From the NCBI GenBank assembly GCA_928212115.1, contig CAKMRJ010002223.1, forward strand, positions 304,958,502-305,022,501: a stretch of DNA of 64,000 nt, given 5' to 3'. The notes beneath the pieces were generated by a model. That model made no database searches. It was given only the letters and a program-made list of their open reading frames with translations, and was not told the DNA's origin. A program made the translations under genes and the position numbers. Below, piece by piece: positions 24,855 to 35,260 of the stretch. Within the stretch, counting starts at the first letter, position 1. Each line of letters starts with the position of its first letter. The stretch comes from Lactuca virosa (taxonomy: Eukaryota > Streptophyta > Magnoliopsida > Asterales > Asteraceae).

Positions 24855-25272
24855 AAAACACCCAAAACTAAGCTCAAGAAGGGTTTAGGACATGAAGACG
24901 GGTCAAAGCTTCATAAAGCTTGAGGCTTTTGACATTGGGCCTAGAGAAGTCCAGATTTGAAACTCATACCCTCTGGACAAGCTTAACCGAGAATGGCCCT
25001 CAATTTGCACCAAAAAGCCCAAAACTCACATAAGAAGAGATCTAAGGAAGGAATGGACAAGCCAAGTAAAAGACTTTTTACCTCCCACTGGATGCCAACA
25101 CGATGTAGATGCTGGATCTACAAGCTTTTTCTCGTTCTAAGCCTCAACGTCCTCAAGCCTGTTCAATAAATGCACCAAAAACACACTTTTGGCCTCACAC
25201 ACACTTATCCCGCTAGGGTTACTCTCTGGACATAAAAGGTGGTAAGGGAGGCGGGGTAAAGGACATAAGGTC

Positions 25273-25283
25273 CTTTAAATAGG
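25273..25283 (-). promoter_or_regulatory. TATA box of G LTR
   Basis: CTATTTAAAGG on the minus strand, 40-150 bp downstream of the palindrome cluster. Confidence 0.65.
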
Positions 25284-25321
25284 CTGCACACCCGAGAAAT
25301 TAGGGTTTCATCACACAGCCT

Positions 25322-25425
25322 CAACTCGTCGAGTCTAGTCCTCTGACTCGACGAGTAGACTTCATATTCCGCGCATCATGATTAACTCCTACACGACGAG
25401 TTGGGGCCAACCAACTCGTCGAGTA
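25322..25425. promoter_or_regulatory. ACTCGWCGAGT palindrome cluster just upstream of the G TATA box
   Basis: Four copies: AACTCGTCGAGT, GACTCGACGAGT, ACACGACGAGTT and AACTCGTCGAGT. Confidence 0.75.
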
Positions 25426-25482
25426 GGACCTTCCACTTGCACTAAATCCTCAAGTTCCACCTCCACGAATCGGGGTGTTACA

Positions 25483-28273
25483 ATTCTCCCCCACTTGAAT
25501 TAGATTTCGCCCTCGAAATTGCTCGTTATCAACACATCGATCGAAAAAAACAACCGGAGAAGCACCACGGAAAAATTCATATCATACAACGATCTCCCTC
25601 CCAAGACATCCGAAACCAAACATGAACTCCCAACCCGAAGAAGGATGGACCCCTTTGCCGCTTGCACTACCATCTCTGTCTCTCCAGAACTAGGAAACTA
25701 TAGTGGTCCGTCTCCCCGACATACCGCCCATGGAGAAGAGCACCATGTTAATCGCTCATCGAATAACAGACCTTGATACAACACTTCTAACTCTGATTTT
25801 CTTGTTGCGACTGATAGGAACAAGCCGCTGACCATAATTGGTTGTTGATCACTCACGTCAGACATACTAGTCGATCAAGATCGTAACTCAAAAGGAACGG
25901 AGGGGTAACATCTCACCAAGGACCAACCATCGATACTGCTATCAAAACCCATCTGAAGAATGAACCTCAATGCTCTGTCCTCAGAAACTAGAAGAATAAC
26001 CATGCCCAGTCGGAACTATCCTCTGATATCTACAATCATAAGCCCCAGCTTTCTCACAAATGTCCCGTCCAACACTAAGTACCAGGTCAGCTCCTGACCC
26101 AACACTTAAACCTCCAAGGCTACCCCTTGCACACCCAGTAAAACGACTCTACAACCTTCCGTCTCACAATAGCTATCTCGCCCATCATATGGCATACAAA
26201 CTCACGAAGTTTGCTTTACCCCAAACGAATACTACAACCTATCTGAAGTCGCTTCACCTCCGACCTCTGTCGTCTACCACTTACTAGTCGCATGCGCCTC
26301 GTTGTCCTTCCCAAACCAACGAACCGACCTACTCAGTTCTAAAAACATCAGATGGAAACCATTACCACTAAAAAGAAATCCATCTGAAAATCCGAAATCT
26401 CATCCTACCTATCCAACACACAAATAGAGCCAAACTCAAGCTCGAGAGTCTGGTTTGACAGCAAATTTGGTACCACTCATATCGAACCTGATACTCAACT
26501 CATGACCCGTGATCCGCGAATCTATGCGTACATTACTTCTCCAATCCCTTCCGATTTGCGACAACCCCTCCCTAATTCGAGATATAACTGTTCCCGACCA
26601 TCACGAAGACCCCAGTCTCGCCCCTGGTCCAGCCACCAGGTTCCCAAAAGACTCAATTGGTAAGGCTACCCAAGCCTAAGAACCCCTATGTGTCACGCTC
26701 TAATTAGTGAATACTTCGGCCCCCCGTAGTTTTTTTACAACACTCTCTCTTACCGACTGATGAGTGCTACGGCTCCCCGTAGTCTTATAACATTCTCTCA
26801 CTGACTATAGAGTGCTACGGATCCCCGTAGTCTTATGATACTCTCTCTTACCGACTCGTGAATGCTATGGCTCCCCGCAGTCTTACGATAATCTCTCTCA
26901 CTGACTCATGGATACTACAACTCTCTGCAGTCTTACAACACTCTCTCACTCGCCATGGGCTCATCCCACAGTTTTCCATGACAGTCCTAAGTGATTACTA
27001 CCACCTGGATCCACTCACTCTCTTATCACCCAACAATCTCATCATCAAGCCATCACCATACTAAGTTCACTAACTCATGCTCCGTAGTCCCACATAGATA
27101 GGTGCACACACCTACCCAGATTATGCTTCACTACTCTTGATGAGAATTCTCGTAGACAAGGCAGTTTCCCTCAGTACAATTTACACCCTTGGTCAATCCC
27201 CGTCTGACGACAATTAACTGATGGTCTCACATCTGGAGATATAGTCGCTTGGTGTTCCACTTGCCATCTGACAAACCCCAAGTCTCATAGTAATCCAAAA
27301 ATTTAGGGCATCGTACTCGGATACCTCAATACGCCATCACAGAATCTCACGATGTCTTACCATGATCACTAATCTTCTACTTTCACAACTCAAACCCTTG
27401 AAGTACTCCAACTCACAATTTGAAGCACGGAGGAATCGTCTATGACAGAGAACACGTTGATTACAATCCAAACCCCATCCTCTACTGATCCAGCCCATGC
27501 GAAACTACTCATATTGACTCTGAAGTTGATTGACAAATCAACTACTGCCCCTTTCAGAGTACAGATAACAATCTATACGTCGAACTACCATTCTCTTAGC
27601 AATCGATTCTTGACCTCAGCAACTCAACCGTCTCGAAACTCAAACATTGGCACACCCAAAGAAACACGGGCCACAATCTGATTCCTGGCCAACAGCCACC
27701 TGCCATGAAGACACCCATTCTCTCTTGAGCATATGCATCATCCATTATCTCGCTCTATACGTTACCTTGATTATCACATGACCCCCGTTTCATATTCTCA
27801 GACCGCAAACCCCCATAACCCAAACTTCCATACCACGTCAGATTAAGGATCCTCCCCACAAAATACCCAGTTCTCCCCCACTTAGGGTTCGAACCATCGC
27901 CCACTGATATAACAAACAGACTACACTACAGACTGGCTCGCCAGCTGTACCATTCCAGACCCATGGAACCTACCACTCAACACTCGATGATCTTCCAGTT
28001 AATGACCAAATAACTCCAAGTATCCCGAACCTCAGATGAAAACCTCAAAATCCTCCCAATGTGACTGACTCTAGTCACCCCAAAATCTTATACTGACACT
28101 TCACCGGACATCTCGACTATACAGAATTAGTTATGACTCTTATCCTAAAAATAATTAACTATCACACACACCTCATCTCTGATTCCTCAACCAACCTTCC
28201 AATGTGTGAATTATCATAAAAGCAAGAGACCTCACTCTCACAGTTGATAAGCAACGTAAACCATGAGGGTTGC
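25483..28273 (-). pseudogene. G decayed interior
   Basis: 2.8 kb without a long frame, C-rich on the plus strand. The stretch near 27865-27905 (CAGTTCTCCCCCACTT...GGGTTCGA) matches the protease-coding part of B at 56648-56690, so decayed pol is present. The rest cannot be assigned. It holds a minisatellite at 26698-26950. Confidence 0.5.
26698..26950 (-). repeat. Minisatellite with CTACGG-CTCC-CCGTAG units in G interior
   Basis: Four or five units of about 60-65 bp. The core is CTACGG-CTCC-CCGTAG, with variants CTACGG-ATCC-CCGTAG and CTTCGG-CCCC-CCGTAG, followed by TCTTAY and a CTCTCTYAC...GACT stretch. Confidence 0.8.
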
Positions 28274-28616
28274 TGTAACGACCCAATTTTTCAAAAGAAA
28301 ATTTTCATTTTTAATTATCCAAAACACATTTCCATCATCCACAAAAACCAGTTACAATTGTTTTCAAACCATATCAAATACAACTTTATTTCAAAATATC
28401 AGAGTGTCCCATAAAATGCTCGAGTGAGAGTGCAAACCGCGCCATCAAGCCTTGCCCTTGCCCTTGGGCTCAGATGTACCTGAAACAAATCCACAAACTG
28501 TAAGCTAATGCTTAGTGAGTCCCCTAGAGCATACCCCACACACAATCCACCATATCACATATAATATTAGCTATAAAAGCTACACATATCACATAAGCCA
28601 TGCATACAACATATAA

Positions 28617-28752
28617 GGATGTCGTGGGCTCCCCCAGGGTCTTATACCTTCATGCCATGGGCTCCCCCATGGTCTTTGCCTAGGAATGCCATGGGCTCCC
28701 CTACATGGTCTTATATCCAACTACCACGGGCTCCCCCTGGGGTCTACCATGC
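28617..28752 (-). repeat. H LTR minisatellite, block 1
   Basis: Four units of about 33 bp centred on CCATGGG-CTCC-CCCATGG and variants, each followed by TCTTA or similar. Confidence 0.85.
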
Positions 28753-28811
28753 AAATCACATATATAATCAACTAGCATATCATATATCACAGAGGTATCT
28801 ATATACTACCT

Positions 28812-28833
28812 AACACACACACACACACACACA

Positions 28834-28888
<55 letters not shown>

Positions 28889-28889
28889 G
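28812..28889. repeat. CA/TA microsatellite splitting the H minisatellite
   Basis: A CA run followed by a TA run of about 55 bp. Confidence 0.95.
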
Positions 28890-28990
28890 AATGTCGTGGG
28901 CTCCCCCCAGGGTCTTATACCAGCATGTCATGGGCTCCCCCACATGGTCTTATATCCGACTGCCACGGGCTCCCCCCGGGGTCTTCCATG
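28890..28990 (-). repeat. H LTR minisatellite, block 2
   Basis: Three more units (GTGGG-CTCC-CCC, CATGGG-CTCC-CCCACATG, CCACGGG-CTCC-CCCGGGG) after the microsatellite. Confidence 0.8.
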
Positions 28991-29442
28991 CAATAACATA
29001 CATAATCACTAGCATACCACTAGCATAATCACTAGTGTACCACATATCATAAAATGGGCCGGCCTTGGTGTCGTAGACCTATTGGTATGGTGAGAAGACT
29101 CACCTTTGTCTGCTGAATTCGAAAGTTGCTCTCCTATCAGTCTGTAACCACCCGTGCTGAACAATAATAACATTACTCAAGGTTAGGACTAAACACAATC
29201 CAATTGAGGAATCCAACCCCAAGTCCTTACACAATGGCCCAAAAATTTTCCCTTGCTAATGGGCCCAAAGCCCATGTCCAATATCTGTAATAGGCATCAT
29301 GGCCTAATAAAGCCCAACCATAAAAACCATGGCCCAAAACAGATAAGTTAGCCTACCAATTTAAAACATGACCAGGCCCAATGACTAATCAAGGCCAAAA
29401 AGCTTACAAGCCCAAAACAAGTCCATGTCCATCTGCTGTGTG

Positions 29443-29540
29443 TACGCCTAGCGTACCACCCTCGTACCCGCATCGTACTGAGTCCCTGGGTCGTACGTGC
29501 TGCGTACGCTAAGTTACGCCCAGCGTACTAATAGATTAAA
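29443..29540. promoter_or_regulatory. GTACGC-type palindrome cluster in H LTR (downstream cluster)
   Basis: Copies such as GTACGCCTAGCGTAC, CGTACGTGCTGCGTACG and TTACGCCCAGCGTA lie where the G and B LTRs carry ACTCGWCGAGT. Confidence 0.7.
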
Positions 29541-30106
29541 CACTTTCCTCCATTAAGTGCTTAATACTCGACTTTCTCACGTACAATAGTCAGATCTAAG
29601 CTCATTAAGACGTCCTAAGGCATAAATTTGGCAACTTTATGCCTTTGCATGTCCCATATGTTCCCAACAACCCATTAAGACCTTTCCAAGGGTCTTAATC
29701 CATGCATGAGGTCAAAACACCCATCAATACTTCATTTTTATGCTATGAATGGACCAAAGGACTTCAAATCTAACCATTCCAGCCTCTGGAGTTGCTCAAC
29801 TCTCAAGAGGAGGTCCAAAACCAACTAAAGGGACAAAATAGAAAACCCTAGCTAGATATAATGAATAAGATGGCAAGATCAAATATTTATACCTCCAGAA
29901 GCTCCTCAAGGTGAACTAGATGCAGATTCTTGAAGCCCAAAGCCACTCCAAGCTTGCTTAGCAGCTCCTCCTTCTTGAATGGACACTAAAATGGCAACAA
30001 ATGCACTCCATAAGCTCAAAACACACTCTCAAATGATTCTAGGGTTTTTAGGGACGTTTGAAGGTGAACTAGGCTGATTAGGGTGGAGCTCAAATGAGAT
30101 AAGGAT

Positions 30107-30116
30107 GCTTATATAG
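30107..30116 (-). promoter_or_regulatory. TATA box of H LTR
   Basis: CTATATAAGC on the minus strand, just downstream of the palindrome cluster at 30151-30260. Confidence 0.65.
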
Positions 30117-30150
30117 GTCTCAAGTCCAGAAATTAGGGTTATAATATCCG

Positions 30151-30260
30151 TCACGTACGCCCCGCGTACTCTTGGTACGCCCAGCATATGTGCTGGCCCT
30201 CCACGATCAATTATGCATGGTACGCTAAGCGTACTCATGAAGTGCGCCCAATGTACTCAA
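30151..30260. promoter_or_regulatory. GTACGC-type palindrome cluster upstream of the H TATA box
   Basis: GTACGCCCCGCGTAC, GTACGCCCAGCATA, GTACGCTAAGCGTAC and GCGCCCAATGTAC within about 100 bp. Confidence 0.7.
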
Positions 30261-30343
30261 GGGACTTAATGTGTAATAATAAAACTTCAAGGGCTATTAT
30301 GGCAATACCTGAATTGGAGTGTTACAACTCTCCCCCACTTGGA

Positions 30344-30534
30344 CTAGACTTCGTCCTCGAAGTCCGTAGACGCAAATAGATCGGGGTAATGCTCCCGCAT
30401 CTCATCCTCCGGCTCCCATGTCCATTCGGAGCCCCTTCGGTGTTGCCATTGCACCTTTACAAGCTTCACTTCCTTGTTCCGAAGAACATTGGTCTTCCTA
30501 TCCAAAATCACAACGAGCAATTCAATGTAGTTCA
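30344..30534 (-). pseudogene. H chromodomain end of pol
   Basis: An open minus-strand frame ending in a stop just before the polypurine tract. It reads VLRNKEVKLVKVQWQHRRG, then SEWTWEPEDEMREHYPDLF and a FEDEV terminus, the chromodomain-like C-terminus of chromoviral integrase. It is nearly identical in sequence to the matching ends of B and C. The frame is cut upstream by E3. Confidence 0.88.
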
Positions 30535-31291
30535 TGTTGGGTTTTGAGCACTATAACACTCCTATGGTGCACATGCAACCCTAAATGCTTTGGATCTATG
30601 TTTTCTCTATTATACATGCATATTTTCAATTTTTCCAAAGCATTGTCCTAACTAGCATACAAATTGCCAAATGAATAAAATATCTAGTTAGATGACATAC
30701 CTTTTAGAAGGACTGGTAGTTCTTGACCTTTGAAAGCTTGAGCACCTCAAGTGCGATGCCTCTAATGGTTCACAAACACCAAGATGCAAGAGGATGATTT
30801 AAGAGAATAAGTTACTTGTCTCAAAGAGATGTTGTAACCGATTTTGGCTCATGGAGGGTTCTATTTATAGTGTTGCACATGTTAGGGTTACACTTGGTAA
30901 ACCCTAATAACCCTTGACTTTCCACATTCTCATGCTCCATGGGTTTAACTCCATGGACTATCCATGGATTAGTTTAGCCCATCTACATAATCATGGATCA
31001 TGGATCATTGGCCCACACTACAAGAATTATTGATTACCTAATCAATCCCCATATATTTAATTAGTCTCTTTTGACCACAAAATTAATTCCAAATTAATTC
31101 TTGATCAATACTAATTAAATAATTTCATATTAATATATTATTCTTGTAATATATTAAAAAACCATAAATAACCTTATTCTCAAAATCCATCCTATCAAAT
31201 TGCACTAGTGAAGGCAACCCAAAAAGACCATGCTACAATTGGGTCAAGTACATACCAGTTATAGTTATGGGCTTAGACACCAAATCCAACA
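30535..31291 (-). repeat. E3 3' LTR (757 bp)
   Basis: TGTTGGG...TCCAACA. Same family as the E1 and E2 LTRs. Confidence 0.92.
30861..30870 (-). promoter_or_regulatory. TATA box of E3 LTR
   Basis: CTATAAATAG on the minus strand. Confidence 0.7.
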
Positions 31292-32179
31292 GTCTCCTAC
31301 TTGGATAAGTCTAATAATTATTACTGCTAATGCACTTCAGGATCCGACTTAGGAATCGTAAGCTTTCAAAAGCCGCTGTCGAACTCTGACCTAGTCAGTG
31401 ATGCGTCCTTCAGATAAAGGTATCATATACTCCTCTGTTCTCAAGATATCTATGCGGACAAATACATGAAACATAGTCATACTTATGGTCCTGCAATTTG
31501 TTTCCCGATTTCCGATTCGTCTGACATAGAACATAACTGAACACATCAATTTAGTTCTGACTGGACCCGGCACATAAGTCAAAACAGAATCATCGAAGGG
31601 CCCAAGATATCACTTTTAATCCTCTTAGGATAAAAGGAACAGATAAACTTCGACATTATATGCTTGTACTAACTACTCATCAAATCATTCACAACGACAC
31701 GTTTTATAACATCAAGTTACTGATGCGTTTTCATGCCATCAATGCACAACCAACTCGTAGTCAACAACTCATATATCTTGGTTTGAAGATTATATGATAT
31801 TATCGTCTCACAATTACTCATGATAAATTCCATGAAGTAATTTAGGTGAGCGCGGGTTGAATCTAATACTCAAATCTTATTTCAGGAGCACTCATGAATG
31901 GTGTAGCACACTTTTGCTATGTCTAACTCCTTAGACAATCTACAAGCCAACTCATGACAGTCTTATTTCATACTTACTTCCAATGTATGATCGACTGTGG
32001 ATAGTTTGAATAATAATTATAATTTTATTATTCTGGAAGTCAAAACATGCAAAGTGAAACAATAGTAAATAATTGACACAAGACAGTAACTTTACTTATA
32101 AATAAAACTCCTTTTATTCAATCATCAAATGTCAATTACAATTTAGCTATTACATATTTCGATTTATCTAATTACTAAA
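31292..32179 (-). other. E3 3' non-coding region
   Basis: About 0.9 kb between the end of pol and the polypurine tract. It is homologous to 18038-18900 of E2. No frame or RNA gene is visible. Confidence 0.7.
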
Positions 32180-33693
32180 ACTAATATCGTCCTTTAGCCT
32201 AATTCCCATCGCATGCTGCAAGTGCTTAACCCTAGTCAGTCCCTTTGTAAGAGGATCTGCCGGGTTGTCCTCTGACGATATCCCATTTACCACGAGGTGC
32301 CCTTCTTCTACTTGTTGTCTTATGAAGTGTTACTTTCTGTCGATATGCCTAGATCTACCATGATCTCTCGGTTCTTGGTTAAGGCAACCGCCCCTTCATT
32401 ATCGCAGAAAATCTCCATAGGCTCCTGTATGGATGGAATGACTCCATGGTCTCCGATGAAGTTTTTCAACCATATCGCCTCCTTTGATGCTTCGCTTGCT
32501 GCTATGTACTCTGATGCGCACGTTGAATCAGCTACAGTCTCCTGCTTAGAACTTTTCCATGTTACTGATCCTCCATCCAGGGTAAATACCCAGCCCAAAT
32601 GAGAGTGGAAATTATCTATGTCAGTCTGAAAGTTGGCGTCGCTATACCCTATCACTCTCAAGTCATCACTCCCACCGAGGGTAAGGAGCCAGTCCTTAGT
32701 CCTCTGTAGGTACTTAAGAATGTTCTTAACCGCAGTCCAATGAGCTTTACCAGGATTCCCTTGATATCTACTGACCATGCTCAAAGCAAAGGCCACATCG
32801 GGGCGAGTACAAGTCATATCATACATGATTGAACCAACTGCGGAATCATATGGTATATGACTCATTTCTGCTATTTCAGCCTCTGTACTCGGACTCTGAG
32901 TCTTACTCAGTTTGGCTTTGCCTTGGATAGGTAAGTCACATTTCTTGGAGTTCTCCATGCTGAAACGCTTTAACACCATGTCCAAGTATGTACTTTGACT
33001 AAGTCCTATTAGTCTTTTACTCCTGTCTCTCAATATCCTTATCCCTAGGATGTAAGCAGCTTCTCCAAGGTTCTTCATAGAAAAACACTTCCCAAGCCAG
33101 GACTTAACCTCCTGAAAGGTTGGGATGTCGTTTCCTATGAGCAGTATGTCATCTACATACAATACCAGAAAGCTCACTATACTCCCACTAGCTTTGACAT
33201 ATACACAGGACTCATCCTCGCTTCTCAAAAATCCAAACTCTTTGACTTTCTCATCAAAACAAAGATTCCATCTGCGGGATGCTTGTTTCAATCCATAAAT
33301 GGATTTCTCAAGCTTACACACTCTATTAGGGTACTTTGCATTGACAAAACCCTCTGGCTGACTCATGTAAACATCTTCAGCCAACTTTCCATTAAGGAAA
33401 GCGGTTTTGACATCCATTTGCCATATTTCATAGTCATGAAATGCAGCTATGGCTAGCATAACCCTTATAGATTTAATCTTCGCTACTGGTGAGAAGGTCT
33501 CATCATAGTCAACTCTTGGAGTTTGAGTAAAGCCCTTGGTAACCAGTCACGCTTTATATGTGTGTACTTTCCCATCCATATCGGTTTTCTTCTTGAATAT
33601 CCATTTGCACCCGACTGTCTTACGACCCGGTACATTGTCAACCAAGTTCCAAACTTGATTGACATACATGGACTGAATCTCGCTGTCCATAGC
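32180..33693 (-). pseudogene. E3 reverse transcriptase and RNase H
   Basis: The open frame 33459-32320 covers most of RT (QMDVKTAFLNGKL; YGLKQASRRWN; catalytic LYVDDILLIGND) and the RNase H domain (GYSDANFQTD; SEYIAASEASKEA; FCDNEGAVALTK). A frameshift near 32370 and a stop (TAC to TAA) precede the end of the domain near 32195. The N-terminal RT part is in another frame at 33693-33460. RT copies the element RNA inside virus-like particles and RNase H removes the template. The catalytic residues are intact, but the polyprotein is broken. Confidence 0.9.
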
Positions 33694-35260
33694 CTATATC
33701 CACTTTGCAGACTCGGGGCCTGTCATGGCTTCCTTGTAGTTGTTAGGTTCATCCAAATTTACCAGTGTGCTATCACTGATAAATGTATCACCTTCAGTAG
33801 TAATATGGAAACCATAAAACTCAGGTGTATTTCTAACTCTACTGGAACGCCTGAGAAGTAAGGTATCATTAATTGGATCAGCCGGAGTTTCCTCCTTAGG
33901 TTGATTGCTAGTGTTTGAGGTTCCTTCACCGCTTGAATCTTGAAGCTCTTCAAGGTCAATTTGCCTCCCACTATTTCCTTGGCCTATGAGTTCTCTCTCA
34001 CGAAAGACTCTTTCTCCTCGCAACGAAGACAACATTGTTACTCGGTCTGTAGAAAAGATATCCAAAGGATTTTTGTGGGTAGCCGATGAAAATACATCGC
34101 TCACTCCGAGGTTCGAGCTTGTCGTGAGTTTCTTTTCTCACAAAAGCCTCGCAACCCCAAACTTTGATGTGGTCAAATGTGGGAACTTTCCCTGTCCACA
34201 TCTCTTGAGGTGTTTTGGAAACCTTTTTGGTAGGGACTAGATTAAGGATATGGGTGGCAGTCTCTAAGGCATACCCCCAGAATGAGATAGGTAATGAAGC
34301 TCGACTCATCATGGAACGAACCATGTTTAGCAAGGTTCTATTGCGCCTCTCAGCCACACCATTGAGTTGTGTTGTCCTAGGTGGCGTCAATTGAGAAAAA
34401 ATTCCACATGCCTTCAGAGAGTCAAGGAACTCGATACTAAGATACTCTCCTCCACGATCGGATCGTAACATCTTTATCTTCCTGCCCAATTGATTCTCCA
34501 CTTCTTGCTTAAACTCCTTGAACTTTTCAAAAGTTTCCGACTTATGCTTGATTAAGTAAATATACCCATATCTACTATAATCATCAGTAAAAGTCACATA
34601 GAAGCGGTTATCATACCTTGTGGCGGTTCTGAATGGTCCACATACATCAGTGTGTATGAGATCCAACAGACCTTCACCCCTTTCACAAGTACCAGTGAAG
34701 GGTGACTTGGTCATCTTTCCAAGTAAACAAGACTCGCAAGTGTCATCCGAATTTAAGTCGAATGACTCCAAAACTCCATACTTTTGGAGTTGGGCTATGT
34801 GCTTCTTGTTGACATGTCCAAGACGACAATGCCACAAGCATGCCTTATCCAAATCATTGGAAGAATCAATATTCAACACATTATTTCCTAAGTTATCTAC
34901 AACCATCACAATTTCATATATACCATTGCAAGGTAATGCTTCAAAATAAAAAACACCTTTATAATAAGCATAAATACCACCATTTTCATTATTAAAGGAA
35001 AAGGTAAAACCTTGTTTATACAAACTGTGAAAGGAAATAACATTTTTCGCGATATCCGCCGAGTAACAACAATTATTCAAATCTAAATTTAAACCATTAC
35101 TAAGAAATAAAGAATAAACTCCAATATTGGTCACATGCGGCACTTTCCTATTTCCCATGATTAAGTTTATCTTCTCGTCCTCCACATCCCTACTTCTTTT
35201 TAGTCCCTGCAAATCAAAACAAATGTGAATACCACAACCTGTATCAAGGACCTAAGAATT
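33694..35260 (-). pseudogene. E3 protease and integrase
   Basis: The protease signature VLDTGCGIHIC is readable at about 35255-35220, but the Trp codon before it has become a stop (TAG). The 35212-33998 frame has the GAG-pre-integrase zinc domain (HCRLGHVNKKH; CESCLLGKM) and a complete integrase core: Asp in HTDVCGPF, Asp in RSDRGGEYLS, Glu in NGVAERRNRTLL. A frameshift near 34000-34100 leads into the linker frame 34104-33694, rich in acidic residues, Ser and Thr. Confidence 0.9.

Larger units (their letters stand above)
24860..25482 (-). repeat. G 3' LTR, U3-side part
   Basis: It continues the LTR of G after E2. It has a second palindrome cluster (25322-25425), a TATA box and the LTR edge GTTACA (plus) at 25482. 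Immediately beyond is the pyrimidine complement of a polypurine tract and the TTTCGAGGGCGAAATC context (minus strand) typical of chromoviruses. Confidence 0.85.
16014..28273 (-). mobile_element. G: Ty3/gypsy chromovirus-like element, 3' LTR plus part of a decayed interior
   Basis: On the minus strand it begins (right to left) with a decayed interior (28273-25483), then a polypurine tract and a 3' LTR (25482-24860 and 17307-16014) split by E2. H cuts the interior at 28273/28274. The left-hand flanking 5-mer is ATCAA (16009-16013); its partner should lie beyond the right window edge. Confidence 0.8.
28480..29103 (-). other. Candidate LTR-resident intron of H
   Basis: The sense donor AAAG|GTGAGT starts the intron at 29103, inside the perfect hairpin GGTGAG-TCTT-CTCACC (29089-29104). 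The acceptor GATTTGTTTCAG|G ends it at 28480, with CTCACTAAGC about 35-45 nt upstream. It lies about 1 kb downstream of the TATA box, as in G and B-C. Confidence 0.5.
28274..30326 (-). repeat. H 3' LTR (2,053 bp)
   Basis: TGTAACGACCC...GTTACA on the plus strand. The part 28274 to about 29108 is clearly homologous to the B and B-C LTRs, including the minisatellite and splice signals. The remaining U3-side 1.2 kb is unrelated to B and uses GTACGC-type palindromes. Confidence 0.9.
28274..30534 (-). mobile_element. H: Ty3/gypsy chromovirus-like element, 3' LTR plus chromodomain end
   Basis: The LTR at 28274-30326 is followed (plus direction) by the polypurine complement and a chromodomain-coding end. 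E3 interrupts it at 30534/30535. The flanking 5-mer left of the LTR is GTTGC. The rest of H should lie beyond the right window edge. Confidence 0.85.

Noticed and set aside
25483..28273. Possible host gene in the C-rich interior of G
   Set aside because: It is bounded by LTR signals, a patch matches the B protease region, and there is no long frame, splice pattern or known domain.
28617..28990. CRISPR-like array
   Set aside because: The units are directly adjacent minisatellite copies with no unique spacers, inside an LTR of a plant element.
28619..29028. Repetitive short frames rich in Trp, Ala and Pro across the CCATGGG arrays, including a Tyr-Ile run
   Set aside because: They are translations of the minisatellite and of the TA microsatellite.
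33121..33145. GGGATGTCG in the RT-coding part of E3 as another loop hairpin
   Set aside because: It encodes the conserved GNDIP of RT and no convincing stem flanks it.
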